DNA of 64,000 nt from Siphonodentalium dalli (taxonomy: Eukaryota > Mollusca > Scaphopoda > Gadilida > Siphonodentaliidae). The notes under the pieces were generated by a model. It was not told where the DNA came from. It saw only the letters and a list, made by a program, of their open reading frames with translations, and did not search any database. The stretch is from positions 169,146,664 to 169,210,663 of the forward strand of contig CP136066.1 of the NCBI GenBank assembly GCA_032622095.1, written 5' to 3'. Shown here in pieces: positions 23,777-33,940 of this stretch. Positions within the stretch are counted from its first letter, which is position 1. The number at the start of each line of letters is the position of its first letter. A program made the translations under genes and the position numbers.

Positions 23777-26389
23777 TCAAACGGAACAGCTCTTGCATTT
23801 ATAATTATTTGGATCACTTGTACATATATGGTGAACCCATGTATCACATTCTTCTGCAGAACATTCTACCATGTCATCGAATATATTAGGCAAACGGCAT
23901 GTGGATGCTGACAATTTGTTATTAAATGCACTATCATACAGTCTAACTTGGCCGTCACTTTCTTTTGTTGAGAGTACCCAGTGGCTGGTTCCGGTGTGGT
24001 GTATTTGGGCACTGCGCTCACCTGTTGGCTGGAATCTCAAGCTGTAGTTCCATTTTTCATTCGCATCATCATAAACTGGAGCTAACCCAGTATGGAACTG
24101 TTCTTTTGTTATCTGCATGGCGAAGTTGACTATCTCGCTGCATAATTCCTCGTTGTTTACTATTTTGTTACGGTGCGACTGTCTCAGAAATTGTTGGCCG
24201 TTTTTAATCCAGATTGAGTCTACATCTTCCACACACTTACTAGAATCTTCTGGTCCTGTTGTCTGGTCGATTGTTTCTTCCGCTATGACCGAAAGATCGA
24301 TAACTGTGTTCTTTACAGCACTTCCAAACTTCTCAACTTTTTCTTTGATTTTGCTGCCGAATGTTTTTTCCTGATTCACTTGTGTCGGGCATCGGTGTTG
24401 AACAAAGTGGAGTTGCAATGATAGAATCTGGTGCAGGTTTGACACACCTCTCAACGTCTTCTTTGTCGCAAGGACGTGGGCATTCTTGTTTGGTTTCTTT
24501 CTGTTATTTCTCGTCAATTGTGTTAGGTTGTATACTTTCGGCATATTATTGTCGTCATCGCACTTCATTCCAACACTCAACTTGGCAGCCACGATGTGCC
24601 AACAAATACCCAAGGCAGGACATACACATTTTTCGTTAGGGAACAATGTCACTGTATATTTATCACCTTTTGACCCATTGACGACAAACGCACCCGCTTG
24701 TGGACAACTGAACACGTTGTTTTGGTCTACTGCGCGTTGGGCGAGAGCATGTTGTGAGGAGATCGGCCTAATGTGTACATCGTCTTCAGCATCTGTTGAT
24801 TCTTCTTCGTCTTCTGAATCGCGCGTTTGTTGTTTTGCTGATATTGTGTGTTTCATTTGTCCTTTTACGAAGGCGACAATATCAGCTGGCTTGATTATAT
24901 CGTCGGGCATCACAACTGTCTCTGGGTCTCGAATGTGGTGTCTATGTTGTGTTTTTAGTTCATAGTCCCCGACATCACAGAAACCTCTCATCAGTTCAAG
25001 CACATGAAACTTTTGTAAGAAATGAAGTGCCAGAACAACCGAGTCCATAGGCACTTGCTTCCAATCTAATAGATCCTTGTACACATAGTTGAATCCTTTG
25101 TTTGTTATTCCAGAATGATGGTTATATATCCCAAGTTCTTCCAGAACAAACCTTCAGCAATGCTCTTGGATGGACTGCTTTATGTTGGCATTGCAATGTT
25201 CGAGGAAGGATGCACTCCAGTTGACACTTAATGCTGCTACCATATCGTCAAACTCTTGTTGAGTTTCGCAACGGAGAAGACTGTAAATATCAGTGCAATA
25301 GACAGCCACATCATCACCTTTACCGCCGTGCTTTCGCACCCAAACTTTTATGTCACTCTTTATATGGTTCCAACAGAAGACGAGCTTTGCGTTTGGAACA
25401 AAATTGGATATCGCATTTGAGAAGGCACTTTCTCTGTCCGTAATTATTATTGGTCGTCCGGTGGTCATGTGTGGAACAGCAGCAACCATTTCTCTCCAGA
25501 AAGTGTCGTGAGTTTTCTGTGTTTTTCGTTCGTGTATGATAAATGACACTGGGAAGCACATCTTTCCTTTGAAAAATGGATGTTTCACTACCAGTGCCGA
25601 AACGAAAAAGTCACCAAGATTGAATGTAGTATCATACGACAATACAACTATCTCGTCGCCACCTGCTGCTAAGAGGCGATTTAACTCAATTAGAATGTCT
25701 TTGTCTGCAACAACAAGTCTAAGCTCTGGGTATACTGAATATTCTAAAACAAAACTATCAAGTGAATAGGCGAGCACAAGTGTATTGTACGCCGCATCGT
25801 GTGATATTTTCCTCTCTTTTGTAGCTAAATAGCGCCGATTTTCTACCTGCTTTCTATTTTTTGCATTCTTGATACCTTGTTCTGCTATTGTGATGTTGGA
25901 TGCGGTCACGCTGTCTCTGTATATCTTGGCTGGCTCACGGTCTACACTCTGCGATTTCAAAGACGACAGCGTTGATTTTAACGTTCGCTTGTGTGGCTGT
26001 TCTGTCTGTTTCGCATTTCCATGTGGGCGATCGACGTAAACTGTCTCGTCGCCTATGTAGTGGACCAATGCCAATTCGTCATGCAGAGAGTTGTAGATTA
26101 CACGTTTAAAACGTGTGTCGCCGACAGCATCTTTAGCGGAGCCTTTTATTCTATAATCACGACGAATCATTACAGGGTCGTTTTTTGGAACTCTTTTACC
26201 GCCTTTGTTCACCCACATGTACTGGTCACATGTTGCATCTTGTTGGCTATTGAGTAGATATATCTCACCACCTCGAGGTTTTAATGGCGGCGTCGCAGAG
26301 ACATTTTCTAAGGATGGATTCTTTAAAATCTCGATAACTTCACGGAAATCTAATAGATCTCTCCTTGTGTCATATATAGACACAGTCAT
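23777..26389 (-). pseudogene. MULE transposase with SWIM, partial Ulp1-like and partial PHD domains; one in-frame TGA
   Basis: From ATG at 26389 a single frame of 870 codons runs to the stop at 23777, broken only by TGA at 25156-25154 (codon 412). Residues 121-187 carry the RPHGN...KNRKQVENRR region that precedes the core in animal MULEs. The core shows D253 (SYDTTFNLGD), D318 (IIITDRE) and C339WNH342. After the TGA, SGITNKGFNY aligns with the usual N..E site but has no acidic residue, so the third catalytic residue seems lost. A SWIM finger follows (CVC...CWH, near residues 588-598), then a Ulp1-like half (HWVLST...VRLYDSAF) without its cysteine part, and the second half of a PHD finger (WVHHIC...CKSC). 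The transposase would bind the element ends and cut them in the nucleus. This copy is probably inactive. Confidence 0.9.
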
Positions 26390-26797
26390 TGTAACAGTAT
26401 AATAAATTTGAATATACTTGATAAGGATTTACGTGCGTACCCACGCTTAGCCTGAGCGGTAAACAATTGAAAATAATTAGCACTTACTTGGGAGCAAACT
26501 TGTCGCTGCCTACCAGGTTCGCTGTCGAGTCACGAATGATGATGATAAACTTGATAATGACGACTGGGTGTTTTATATAGAGAAATGTTTCTAACGAAAG
26601 ATTAAATGTAACATATTTTAGTGAAACAAAATGTAATATGAGTGACTATATAACACCAAACGACAGGGCGAATTACGACATATCAAACTTGTCACATAGG
26701 GCCTTCATAATGTGTTTTATTGGGTAAACAATCATGCATGTGCTGACAGAAGTATAAGAGAATACGAAAGCAAACCTTATGCGTGATAGATTATAAA

Positions 26798-27038
26798 CGT
26801 GAAATTCAAGATTTAGCTCGGGTACACTTTTTCCTGGAGTACACTTTTTAGTGTGTTTTCGAAGTAAAAATGCTATTAAAAAGTATGTTAGTAATTTTTT
26901 CGGTAAATTTTTTATCACATATTGAATAAATTGGCATAGTAGCATATAATTTAGCAAAAGATATGTAACATATATCTTCCGAGTACACATTTTCTCCGAG
27001 TCGGAGCCGGGGCCGGAGTACACTTTTTAGTGACCATC
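26798..27038 (-). repeat. right terminal inverted repeat of the MULE
   Basis: Inverted partner of 22530-22793; followed at once by the second CATATTTTC. The transposase start lies about 410 bases inside this end, so its promoter should be in or near this repeat. Confidence 0.9.
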
Positions 27039-27370
27039 CATATTTTCCTCTACAGTAGTTGCCCTTGTTGACTTGACCACGTTGTCGAGACCTTGATGTT
27101 TTATGTCCAGCCTATACAGCTTTTTGAAACTACACGAAATAAGCCGATATAGGGATTATTTGAATCTGAATTAAGCTCTATGTGAACCTAAATGGGACAT
27201 ACGAACAGTCGTATATCAATTTATTTCAACTCGAAATAAGCTCATGAAAAGTCAGAATTTAATATACTTGTTTCGTCAACACGACGTACCAGATGAACGC
27301 TCTTTATAATGTGTTTTCACTGCGACCCGCGCCATTCAACGAAATGACGGATAAAAGTCCTGTCTGGAGC
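27039..27370. other. right target duplication and spacer
   Basis: CATATTTTC at 27039-27047 completes the MULE insertion site. I see nothing further up to the relic at 27371. Confidence 0.6.
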
Positions 27371-28186
27371 TTATTTCAGAATAAAATGATTTTCTTTATT
27401 TACGAATGGGTGGTATTGGACTAAGTTCTCAACTTGTTGAACATGATATGCAAGGTTGCGGCGATTTCCTTCAACGTTGTCGTTTTTTATCTCTTGTTGA
27501 TATTTGATGTTCTGCACTTGATTTCGGGCCTTGGGGCTGAGTAGACATCTTCTTCCTCGTTGACCAGTTTTCGATATACTTGATGTGGCTGTCGATGCTT
27601 GTTTTTGTCCATTTTGTCCATAGCTGCTTTAGGCATCCTGACATAATCCGCAGACAGTTTAGTACTGTTCCCATGTGGCGCTGCTCCCGGAAATTTACCG
27701 ATATATTCAATCATTGCACGTTTCTTGATTGACAGGTACTCGTGATCGATCCAAGTTATTCTTGTTGTTTGGCAACGGTTGTCCGGTTATCGGCGGTTTA
27801 GATTCTCCAGTGATTAAATCAGTGTAAATTTTCGAAATATCAGCATCATTGTCATACTTTCTGTTTGGCAACGGTTGTCCGGTTATCGGTGGTGTAGATT
27901 CTACAGTGATTAAATCATTGTCATTGTTCGAAATATCAGCATCGTTGTCACGTGCAACAAGTATAAAAATTGGTAGAATCGCTGGTAGAATCGTCACTGA
28001 GTCCCTCAACTATATATATATTGTTGTGTCAAAATCGTTGTCAATATAAACGATTGGTGCTACAATCGTTGTATCGATGGACGGAACGAAACGTACTCCT
28101 CTGGTCACTGGTCGGTTGGCTGGTTGGGGCGTAGGATATTCCGGTTTTTCCAGTATTGTTGGATCAATGACTTGTGGCGTAGACAT
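27371..28186 (-). pseudogene. relic of a second MULE transposase, N-terminal part
   Basis: The minus strand encodes three broken pieces. From ATG at 28186 a frame runs to 27707 with one internal TAG at 28012-28010. It contains a duplicated ~33-residue repeat (DNDADIS...LIT.ES.PPITGQPLPN). A second frame from ATG at 27714 overlaps it by 8 bases and carries APHGNSTK, YVRMPKAAMDKM and VYSAPR. After a frameshift near 27530, the sequence continues NQVQNIKYQQ...NLAYHVQQVENLVQYHPF to a stop at 27371. The order HGN, Y.R, PR..QVQN, HPF matches the region before the catalytic core of animal MULE transposases, including the one next door (RPHGNAK...NRKQVENRR). It lies outside that element's target duplication, so it is a separate, older element. 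No core or ends were found. Confidence 0.6.
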
Positions 28187-29124
28187 GTTGCTCGGCTTGT
28201 CCTTATTTTGCAGAACGACGAAGTGAGTGGTATAATAATGTCCCTAAAAAGAAAGATATATTACATTTGAGATTTAAAAATGGTTGTACACCTGCAATGG
28301 GAACTGTTATTTTATTATTTTAACTAAATGTTTACTGACATTCGAAACATCTTAGTATTTTAAAAACAGGGGGGTATCCGTAGTCCCATTGGGACAGTCA
28401 CACCTCTAGTTGGATTGTGCGTACCTGGCGGAACCGGCCGCAAGTTAGGAGTTAACAGTACCGTGTCCGCTCGAGCTATCGACTTGGGGGTTGGAACTTT
28501 GGTACATTTAGGTCGGGTGTGACTAATTACCGCCCGGGCGCCCCCACGGGCCCGTGGACACTATATATCGACGTTATAAGGTAGCGACATGCCACCAGAG
28601 GGCAACATAGAAGATTTTACTCGCTCGCTCGTCTCCGGTCGGTGTTATTAACCCCGAAAATGCCGATATTGGCTAAGAGAGCCCGGTAGATCTCGGGTGA
28701 TCCCGGGTGTCTTCGTGTGTTTTCGGACAGTATATACCACCTGAGTGTGACTTCCAAATATTGACTCGCTGACGCATCCACGGCCGATGTTATTAACCCC
28801 TCAAAATCCGGTAAAATACCATATAAACAAAAAGAGCCCGGGACCGCCCGGGCGCCCCCATAGGCCCGTGGACACTATATCTCGACGTTATAACGTAGCG
28901 ACATACCCCACGAAGTTAACCTAGAAAATTTTACTCGATCGCTCGTCTCTGGCCGGTTTTATTAACCCCGCAAATGCCGATATTGGCTAAGAGAGCCCGG
29001 GTGTCTTCGTATGTTTTCGGACAGTATAGTTTGGTGATGCGTGGTAGTGCAATAACACCTGATTGTGACTTCCAAATATTGACTCGTTGGCGCATCCACG
29101 GCCGATGTTATCAACCCCTTTAAA

Positions 29125-29700
29125 ATGATCAAAGGAACAGCACCATCTATACTGAGAAATCTCGTACGCCCAGTTGATTCTTACGATACCGGTTATAACT
29201 TCCGTTTTGAGCACATAAGGTTGCCACCCGATATCTCGTACAACTATTACATGAATTCATTTTTGCCATCTGCTATAAGTGAGTGGAACTCTCTGCCTGA
29301 CACAATACGCAATTGTAATACAATTGATGACTTCAAAAAATCACTAAACGCAAGCACACGGCGCCCCCCAACCTACTACTACCACAATAAGTGTCGCAGA
29401 TCACATATACTTCACTCTCGCTTAAGATTAAAATGCAGTAGTTTGAACTCTGACTTATTGAGTAATCACATTAAAACGTCCCCTCTCTGTCATTGTGGCA
29501 AAATAGAAACAGCACATCACTTCTTATTGGAATGTCCTGAATACAATGGCCAAAGGACTGAACTTATATGCGCCATACCGAATGTTATTTTATCAGAACA
29601 AACTCTTTTGTGCGGATCACAGGAACTCAGCCATCGTGATAATATTAAAATATTTGACGCGGTCCAAAGATATATTTTGAAAACAAAGCGATTTTCATAA
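29125..29700 (+). CDS. C-terminal part of LINE ORF2 protein
   Basis: 191 codons, open to a TAA at 29700. It contains the LPSAISEWNSLPDTIRNC region near residue 50, typical just after the reverse transcriptase in CR1/L2/jockey LINEs. A C122-x-C124...H131...C137 cluster (LCHCGKIETAHHFLLECP) is the usual C-terminal zinc-binding motif. The endonuclease and reverse transcriptase are missing through 5' truncation, so the piece has no independent function. The ATG is internal and probably irrelevant. The intact frame implies recent insertion. Confidence 0.85.
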   Translation: MIKGTAPSILRNLVRPVDSYDTGYNFRFEHIRLPPDISYNYYMNSFLPSAISEWNSLPDTIRNCNTIDDFKKSLNASTRRPPTYYYHNKCRRSHILHSRLRLKCSSLNSDLLSNHIKTSPLCHCGKIETAHHFLLECPEYNGQRTELICAIPNVILSEQTLLCGSQELSHRDNIKIFDAVQRYILKTKRFS

Positions 29701-29886
29701 GGATATGATAGGTACACACACTTCGTGAAAAGCATGGAATATTACCGCTAAGCGCGGAACTTACCCGCCCCAGATCGTCTGACATCTCACGGCGACGGGC
29801 GTAGCAATGACACAAACAATAGTATATGTACAGCATTGTAACCAATCAGCTGCAACTGAATTACATCCTCACTTTACCCAGACAGT

Positions 29887-29891
<5 letters not shown>

Positions 29892-29963
<72 letters not shown>

Positions 29964-29995
29964 TTCCGTCTTCTTTCACCCTTTCTCTCTTTCTC

Positions 29996-30041
<46 letters not shown>
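29892..30041. repeat. (CT)n and (TA)n runs in the LINE 3' region
   Basis: A CT run of about 70 bases, a short CCGTCTTCTTTC bridge and TA repeats of about 45 bases. Confidence 0.9.
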
Positions 30042-30042
<1 letters not shown>

Positions 30043-32119
30043 CTTCCTGTCTATCATAACATCATCATTACTATTATTATTATTATAATATTTCCATTCC
30101 TTCCCGTCTGACCCCCCTCTACACTTAATGAAGAGTGGGCGCGAAAAAAAAAGGGAGCAAACTTAACAAAAGCCCTTGGGCTTGTTGTTTAATCCCTTTT
30201 CCAATCCAACAATCATTTATCCTATTCTGTTTTTATTGTCAACACTTTGTCAAATGTATATATGTTATTATGATTGGAATAAAATATGTTTACATCAAAA
30301 TCCGGTAAATACCATATAAACAAAAAGAGCCCGGGGCCGCCCTGGACCGCCCCGGCACCCCCATGGACCCGTGGACACTATATCTCGACGTTATAACGTA
30401 GCGGCATACCACACGAGGTCAACCTAGAAGATTTAACAAGCTCGATCGTATCCGGCCGGTGTTTTATTTACCCCCCCCCCCCCCACCCCCAACAATATTG
30501 ACGGCGTCTCGAAACTGTAAGCAAGACTATAGTCGTTTTTATTTACAAGCATACAATTCTCCTAGTATTGCTATGAAATAAATTGAAAGTGACTCATGTA
30601 TTAATCCCTCAGCTGGTATGTCGCTACATAATAACGTCGAGATATGGTGTCGACGGGCCCATTGGGGCGCCCGGCCTCTCACGGGCTCTTATTGTTGATA
30701 CGGTATTTCACCTGATTTTTAGGGGTTAATGACATCGGTCGTGGACGCGTCAGCGAGTCAATATTTGGATGTCACACTCAGGTGTATTGCACTACCACAG
30801 TGCACATCACCAAAATATACTGTCCGAAAATACACGAAGACGCCCGGCCTCCCCGGGCATTCTTAGCCAATATCGGCATTTGTCGGGTTAATAACACCGA
30901 CCGGAGACGATCGAGCTTGTTAAATGTTCTAGGTTGACCTCGTGGGGTATGCCGCTACGTTATAACGTCGAGATATAGTGTCTACGGGTCCATGGGGGTG
31001 GTCCCGGGCGGTCTCGGGCTCTTTATGTTTATATTGTATTTTACCGGATTTTGAGGGGTTAATAACATCGGCCGTCGACGCGTCAACGAGTCAGTATTTG
31101 GAATTCACACTCAGGTGTTATTCCACTACCACGCATCACCAAAATATACTGTCCGAAAAAACACGAAGACACCCGGGCTCTCCCGGGCTCTCTTAACCAA
31201 TATCGGCATTTGCGGAGTTAATAACACCGACCGGAGACGAGCGAGCTTGTTAAATTTTCTAGTTTGACCTCGTGTGGTATGCCGCTACGTTATAACGTCG
31301 AGATATAGTGTCCACGGGTCCATGGGGGCGGTCCCGGGCTCTTTTTGTTTATATTATATTTTACCGGATTTTGAGGGGTTAATAACATCGGCCGTGGACG
31401 CGTCAACGGGTCATTATTTGGAAGTCACACTCAGGTGGTATTGCACCACCACGTATCACCAAAATATACTGTCCGAAAACACACGAAGACACCGGGCTCC
31501 CCCGGGTTCTCTTAGCCAATATCGGCATTTGCGGGGTTAGTAACACCGGCCGGAGACGAGCGAGCGAGTAAAATCTTCTAGGTTGCCCTCAGGTGGCATG
31601 TCGCTACCTTATAACGTCGAGATATAGTGGGCGGTCCCCAGGTGGTCCCGGGTGGTAATTAGTCACACCGTTTAGGTCTATTCTGCACGATAGTGCAAAC
31701 CCCATCACGCTAGGAGCCATGTTGGCGGTGCGGTCGGCGGGTGTTAATTTCGGCGTTTTTGCGTACATTCCTAGCGAATTCGGCATAGCGTATGGGGTAA
31801 TTTATCCACTTCTGCTGCAGCTAGCGACTTGTCCGATCGCCCATGGATGTATATGGGTATTCACTGCATGATATAATGTCCATTTGCGTCGTCAGGCAGC
31901 CAGGGGAGGTGCCTTTTTGGATTTTGAAGTTAAGGGTTAACAGTGCCGTGTCCACTCGAGCTATCGACTTTGGAATTGGAACTTTGGTACATTCAGGTCT
32001 ATTCTGCACGATAGTGCAAACCCCATCACGCTCGGACCCCTGGGGCGGTGCGGTCGGCTTTTTGTAGGACCGGCATCGGGTCATGGTTCCTAGGAATCCA
32101 GGTTGCTGCTCAGTCGGTC

Positions 32120-32421
32120 AGGTGCATAGCGCATTATTGATATATTATCTATATTTCGACGATAAATATAGCATTTTGGGGGTCTAGGTAAAAGGCGGAC
32201 ACATAGTGCCCAAGAGTCCCGGTCCGTCATTCAGACAGCCAGGTGCATAGCGCATTATTGATATGTTATCTATATTTCGGCGAGAAATATAGCAGTTTCT
32301 GGGTAAAAGGCGGACACGGAGTTTGTAATAGCATGTGTATACATCGTGCCCGTGAGTCTCAGACGGACAGGTGCATAGCGCATTATTGATATCTATATTT
32401 CGACGATATATATAGCTGGGT
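32120..32421. repeat. three tandem ~121-128-bp repeats, copy 2
   Basis: Exact counterpart of 18869-19170. Confidence 0.85.
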
Positions 32422-33346
32422 AAAACACGAATGTGTTAATACCGTTTCTATGATGGTCCCCCCCACCCCCTTTGTCGGAGAATGTAGTTACAGGCGTGTC
32501 ATATGCTAAGCCACTAAAACCGACGGTAAGCTGATTCCCAAACTACTCTAGTTCTCGTTATAGGTGTGATGTGATAAGTGACGTTAAACCTCCCACGTGC
32601 TGATTGAATCTGCTATTCAGTTTCATAATATGATCCCAGTGTCACACAAATGAGTTCAACGCCTAATTAACCAGGGGTATTGTGGAACATATTATAACAC
32701 GAATCATTAATAATAAAAAAAACTGTTATGCAACCCGTTAGTTCGAGACAGAAACAATATCACGACAAACAGTTTCCTGAAACATAATAATATATTATTT
32801 AATTAGTTCATTTAAACAATGCTTTCTATATATGATACAATAATGCATTTCTTCTTACAATATCAAGTAATGGCTGTTTCCTGTTTTAGTTCTAGAACCG
32901 ACTATTCAAAACAAAAAGCGCTTTAAACCCAATGCATTGCAAAAACGTCAGTGACCAGCTGTATAAGAAAGGTAAGATACATGTAATACAAATGTTGTGC
33001 TTCGAATGGATGCAGATTAAATCATTTTTCATTATAACTCTGCTTTTATCGATTGTTTAATGTATATGAGTTCAATTTGTTCTACAAACAGCGTAAAACA
33101 ATAAAGAGCGTTTTGTGTTCCACATGGTAAAATTGAAGAGCGTTTGTGTCTCATTGGAATATAATCAATAGTGCAGTTCAATTAAGTTGTGCTTGTTGTT
33201 GAAAAACAATGACTCGCATATATATGTCGAAAGACATCTGAAATCCAACCAACCATGCAAAAACCTGCGTTCTTCAAAACAATTCCACACTCTTTCTATG
33301 TGATGCTTCGTGATCGTGGGCATCATATGCCATGGCGATTTAGGTC

Positions 33347-33504
33347 AACGATTCGTTGATGTAAACATATTTTATTCCAATTCTGATACATGTGACACAT
33401 ATGAACATATATTTTGACAATATTGTATAGATAGGTGAATTGGAAAATGGATTAAATAACAAGTCCATGGACTTTTATTAAGTTTGCTCCCCAAACGATT
33501 CGTT
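33347..33504 (-). mobile_element. 136-bp LINE 3' end with target duplication, copy 2
   Basis: Counterpart of 20096-20253, with AACGATTCGTT at 33347-33357 and 33494-33504. Confidence 0.85.
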
Positions 33505-33940
33505 ATGCTGGAGAGCCGGATATTTCTGAGAAACACCCACGACCCAATATTACTTTTGCTCTGTCGTAATTGTCAGAAAGATAAGATCTTATTCCAGTTA
33601 CACGCCATCAACCACAGTGTGAATTATAATTCTGTAAAACAAAATACGACATACGCGTACCGGTAGGTTCGTCGAATCGCGACACTCTGGAGCTCTTCTC
33701 TAGTGAGACCACGCCCATGCGTGTTACAGGTGGTAAATTCCAGCACATTCCCGTCGAACATCTCGCGCGAAGATACGCAAACCACGCCCATATGGACACC
33801 AATTATGCAATGTTCTTTGTGATCTCACACAGACTAATGAACACGTAGCCCAATGGCCTGCTCGTGTGTGTTGTCAATCATACCAGTCCACACAATGGTC
33901 AGTTCGGCAGAATTTCATATATGGTGGTATGGATTATGGG

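Larger units (their letters stand above)
22530..27038 (-). mobile_element. complete MULE-type DNA transposon, copy 1
   Basis: A 4509-bp element with long terminal inverted repeats. The left repeat is 22530-22793 (264 bp) and the right is 26798-27038 (241 bp). They begin GATGGTCACTAAAAAG and contain GTGTACTCGGAAGATATATGTT and GTGTACCCGAGCTAAATC. The left arm holds about 25 extra bases near 22607-22630. A 9-bp target duplication (CATATTTTC) flanks the element, as usual for Mutator-like elements. A partial third copy of the terminal motif lies subterminally at 22929-22985. The transposase is on the minus strand. Intact ends and duplication mean it moved by transposition and was later carried into both segmental copies. 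Confidence 0.93.
16208..28279. repeat. tandem segmental duplication, copy 1
   Basis: The whole segment recurs at 28280-42737. Alignment offsets are 12072 at the start, 13248 after a 1176-bp insertion in copy 2, 13243 after small indels, then 14464 and 14463 after a second insertion of 1221 bp. The remaining differences I noticed are a handful of substitutions and homopolymer indels. The left breakpoint lies inside the 812-bp element. The junction at 28275-28280 carries a few filler bases (TAAAA). Confidence 0.95.
29120..30295 (+). mobile_element. 5'-truncated CR1/jockey-like LINE, present only in copy 2
   Basis: 1176 bp inserted between AACCCCT and CAAAATCCGG of the foldback element; copy 1 has the empty site at 17047/17048. 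It holds the end of ORF2, a CT run (about 29892-29961), a TA run (about 29996-30041) and a 3' end GGGAGCAAACTTAAC...GGAATAAAATATGTTTACAT. That 3' end is shared with the LINE fragment at 20107-20242. A target duplication is not clear; TTAAAAT/TCAAAAT is a possible imperfect one. Confidence 0.88.
28515..31670. mobile_element. foldback DNA transposon FB, copy 2, split by a LINE
   Basis: Same element as 16443-18420 with TTTAGGTC duplications at 28507-28514 and 31671-31678. Its left arm is interrupted at 29120-30295. The C-run in the spacer is 14 bases against 12 in copy 1. Confidence 0.85.

Noticed and set aside
24486-24965. 159-codon plus-strand frame (and the same at 38949-39428)
   Set aside because: Antisense shadow of the transposase; no motif of its own.
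25154-25156. TGA as selenocysteine codon
   Set aside because: A transposase has no reason to use selenocysteine, no downstream element was recognised, and CGA to TGA decay explains it. Kept only as an alternative.
29807-30088. Open frames over the CT/TA runs
   Set aside because: Low-complexity translation of the LINE 3' region; not a gene.
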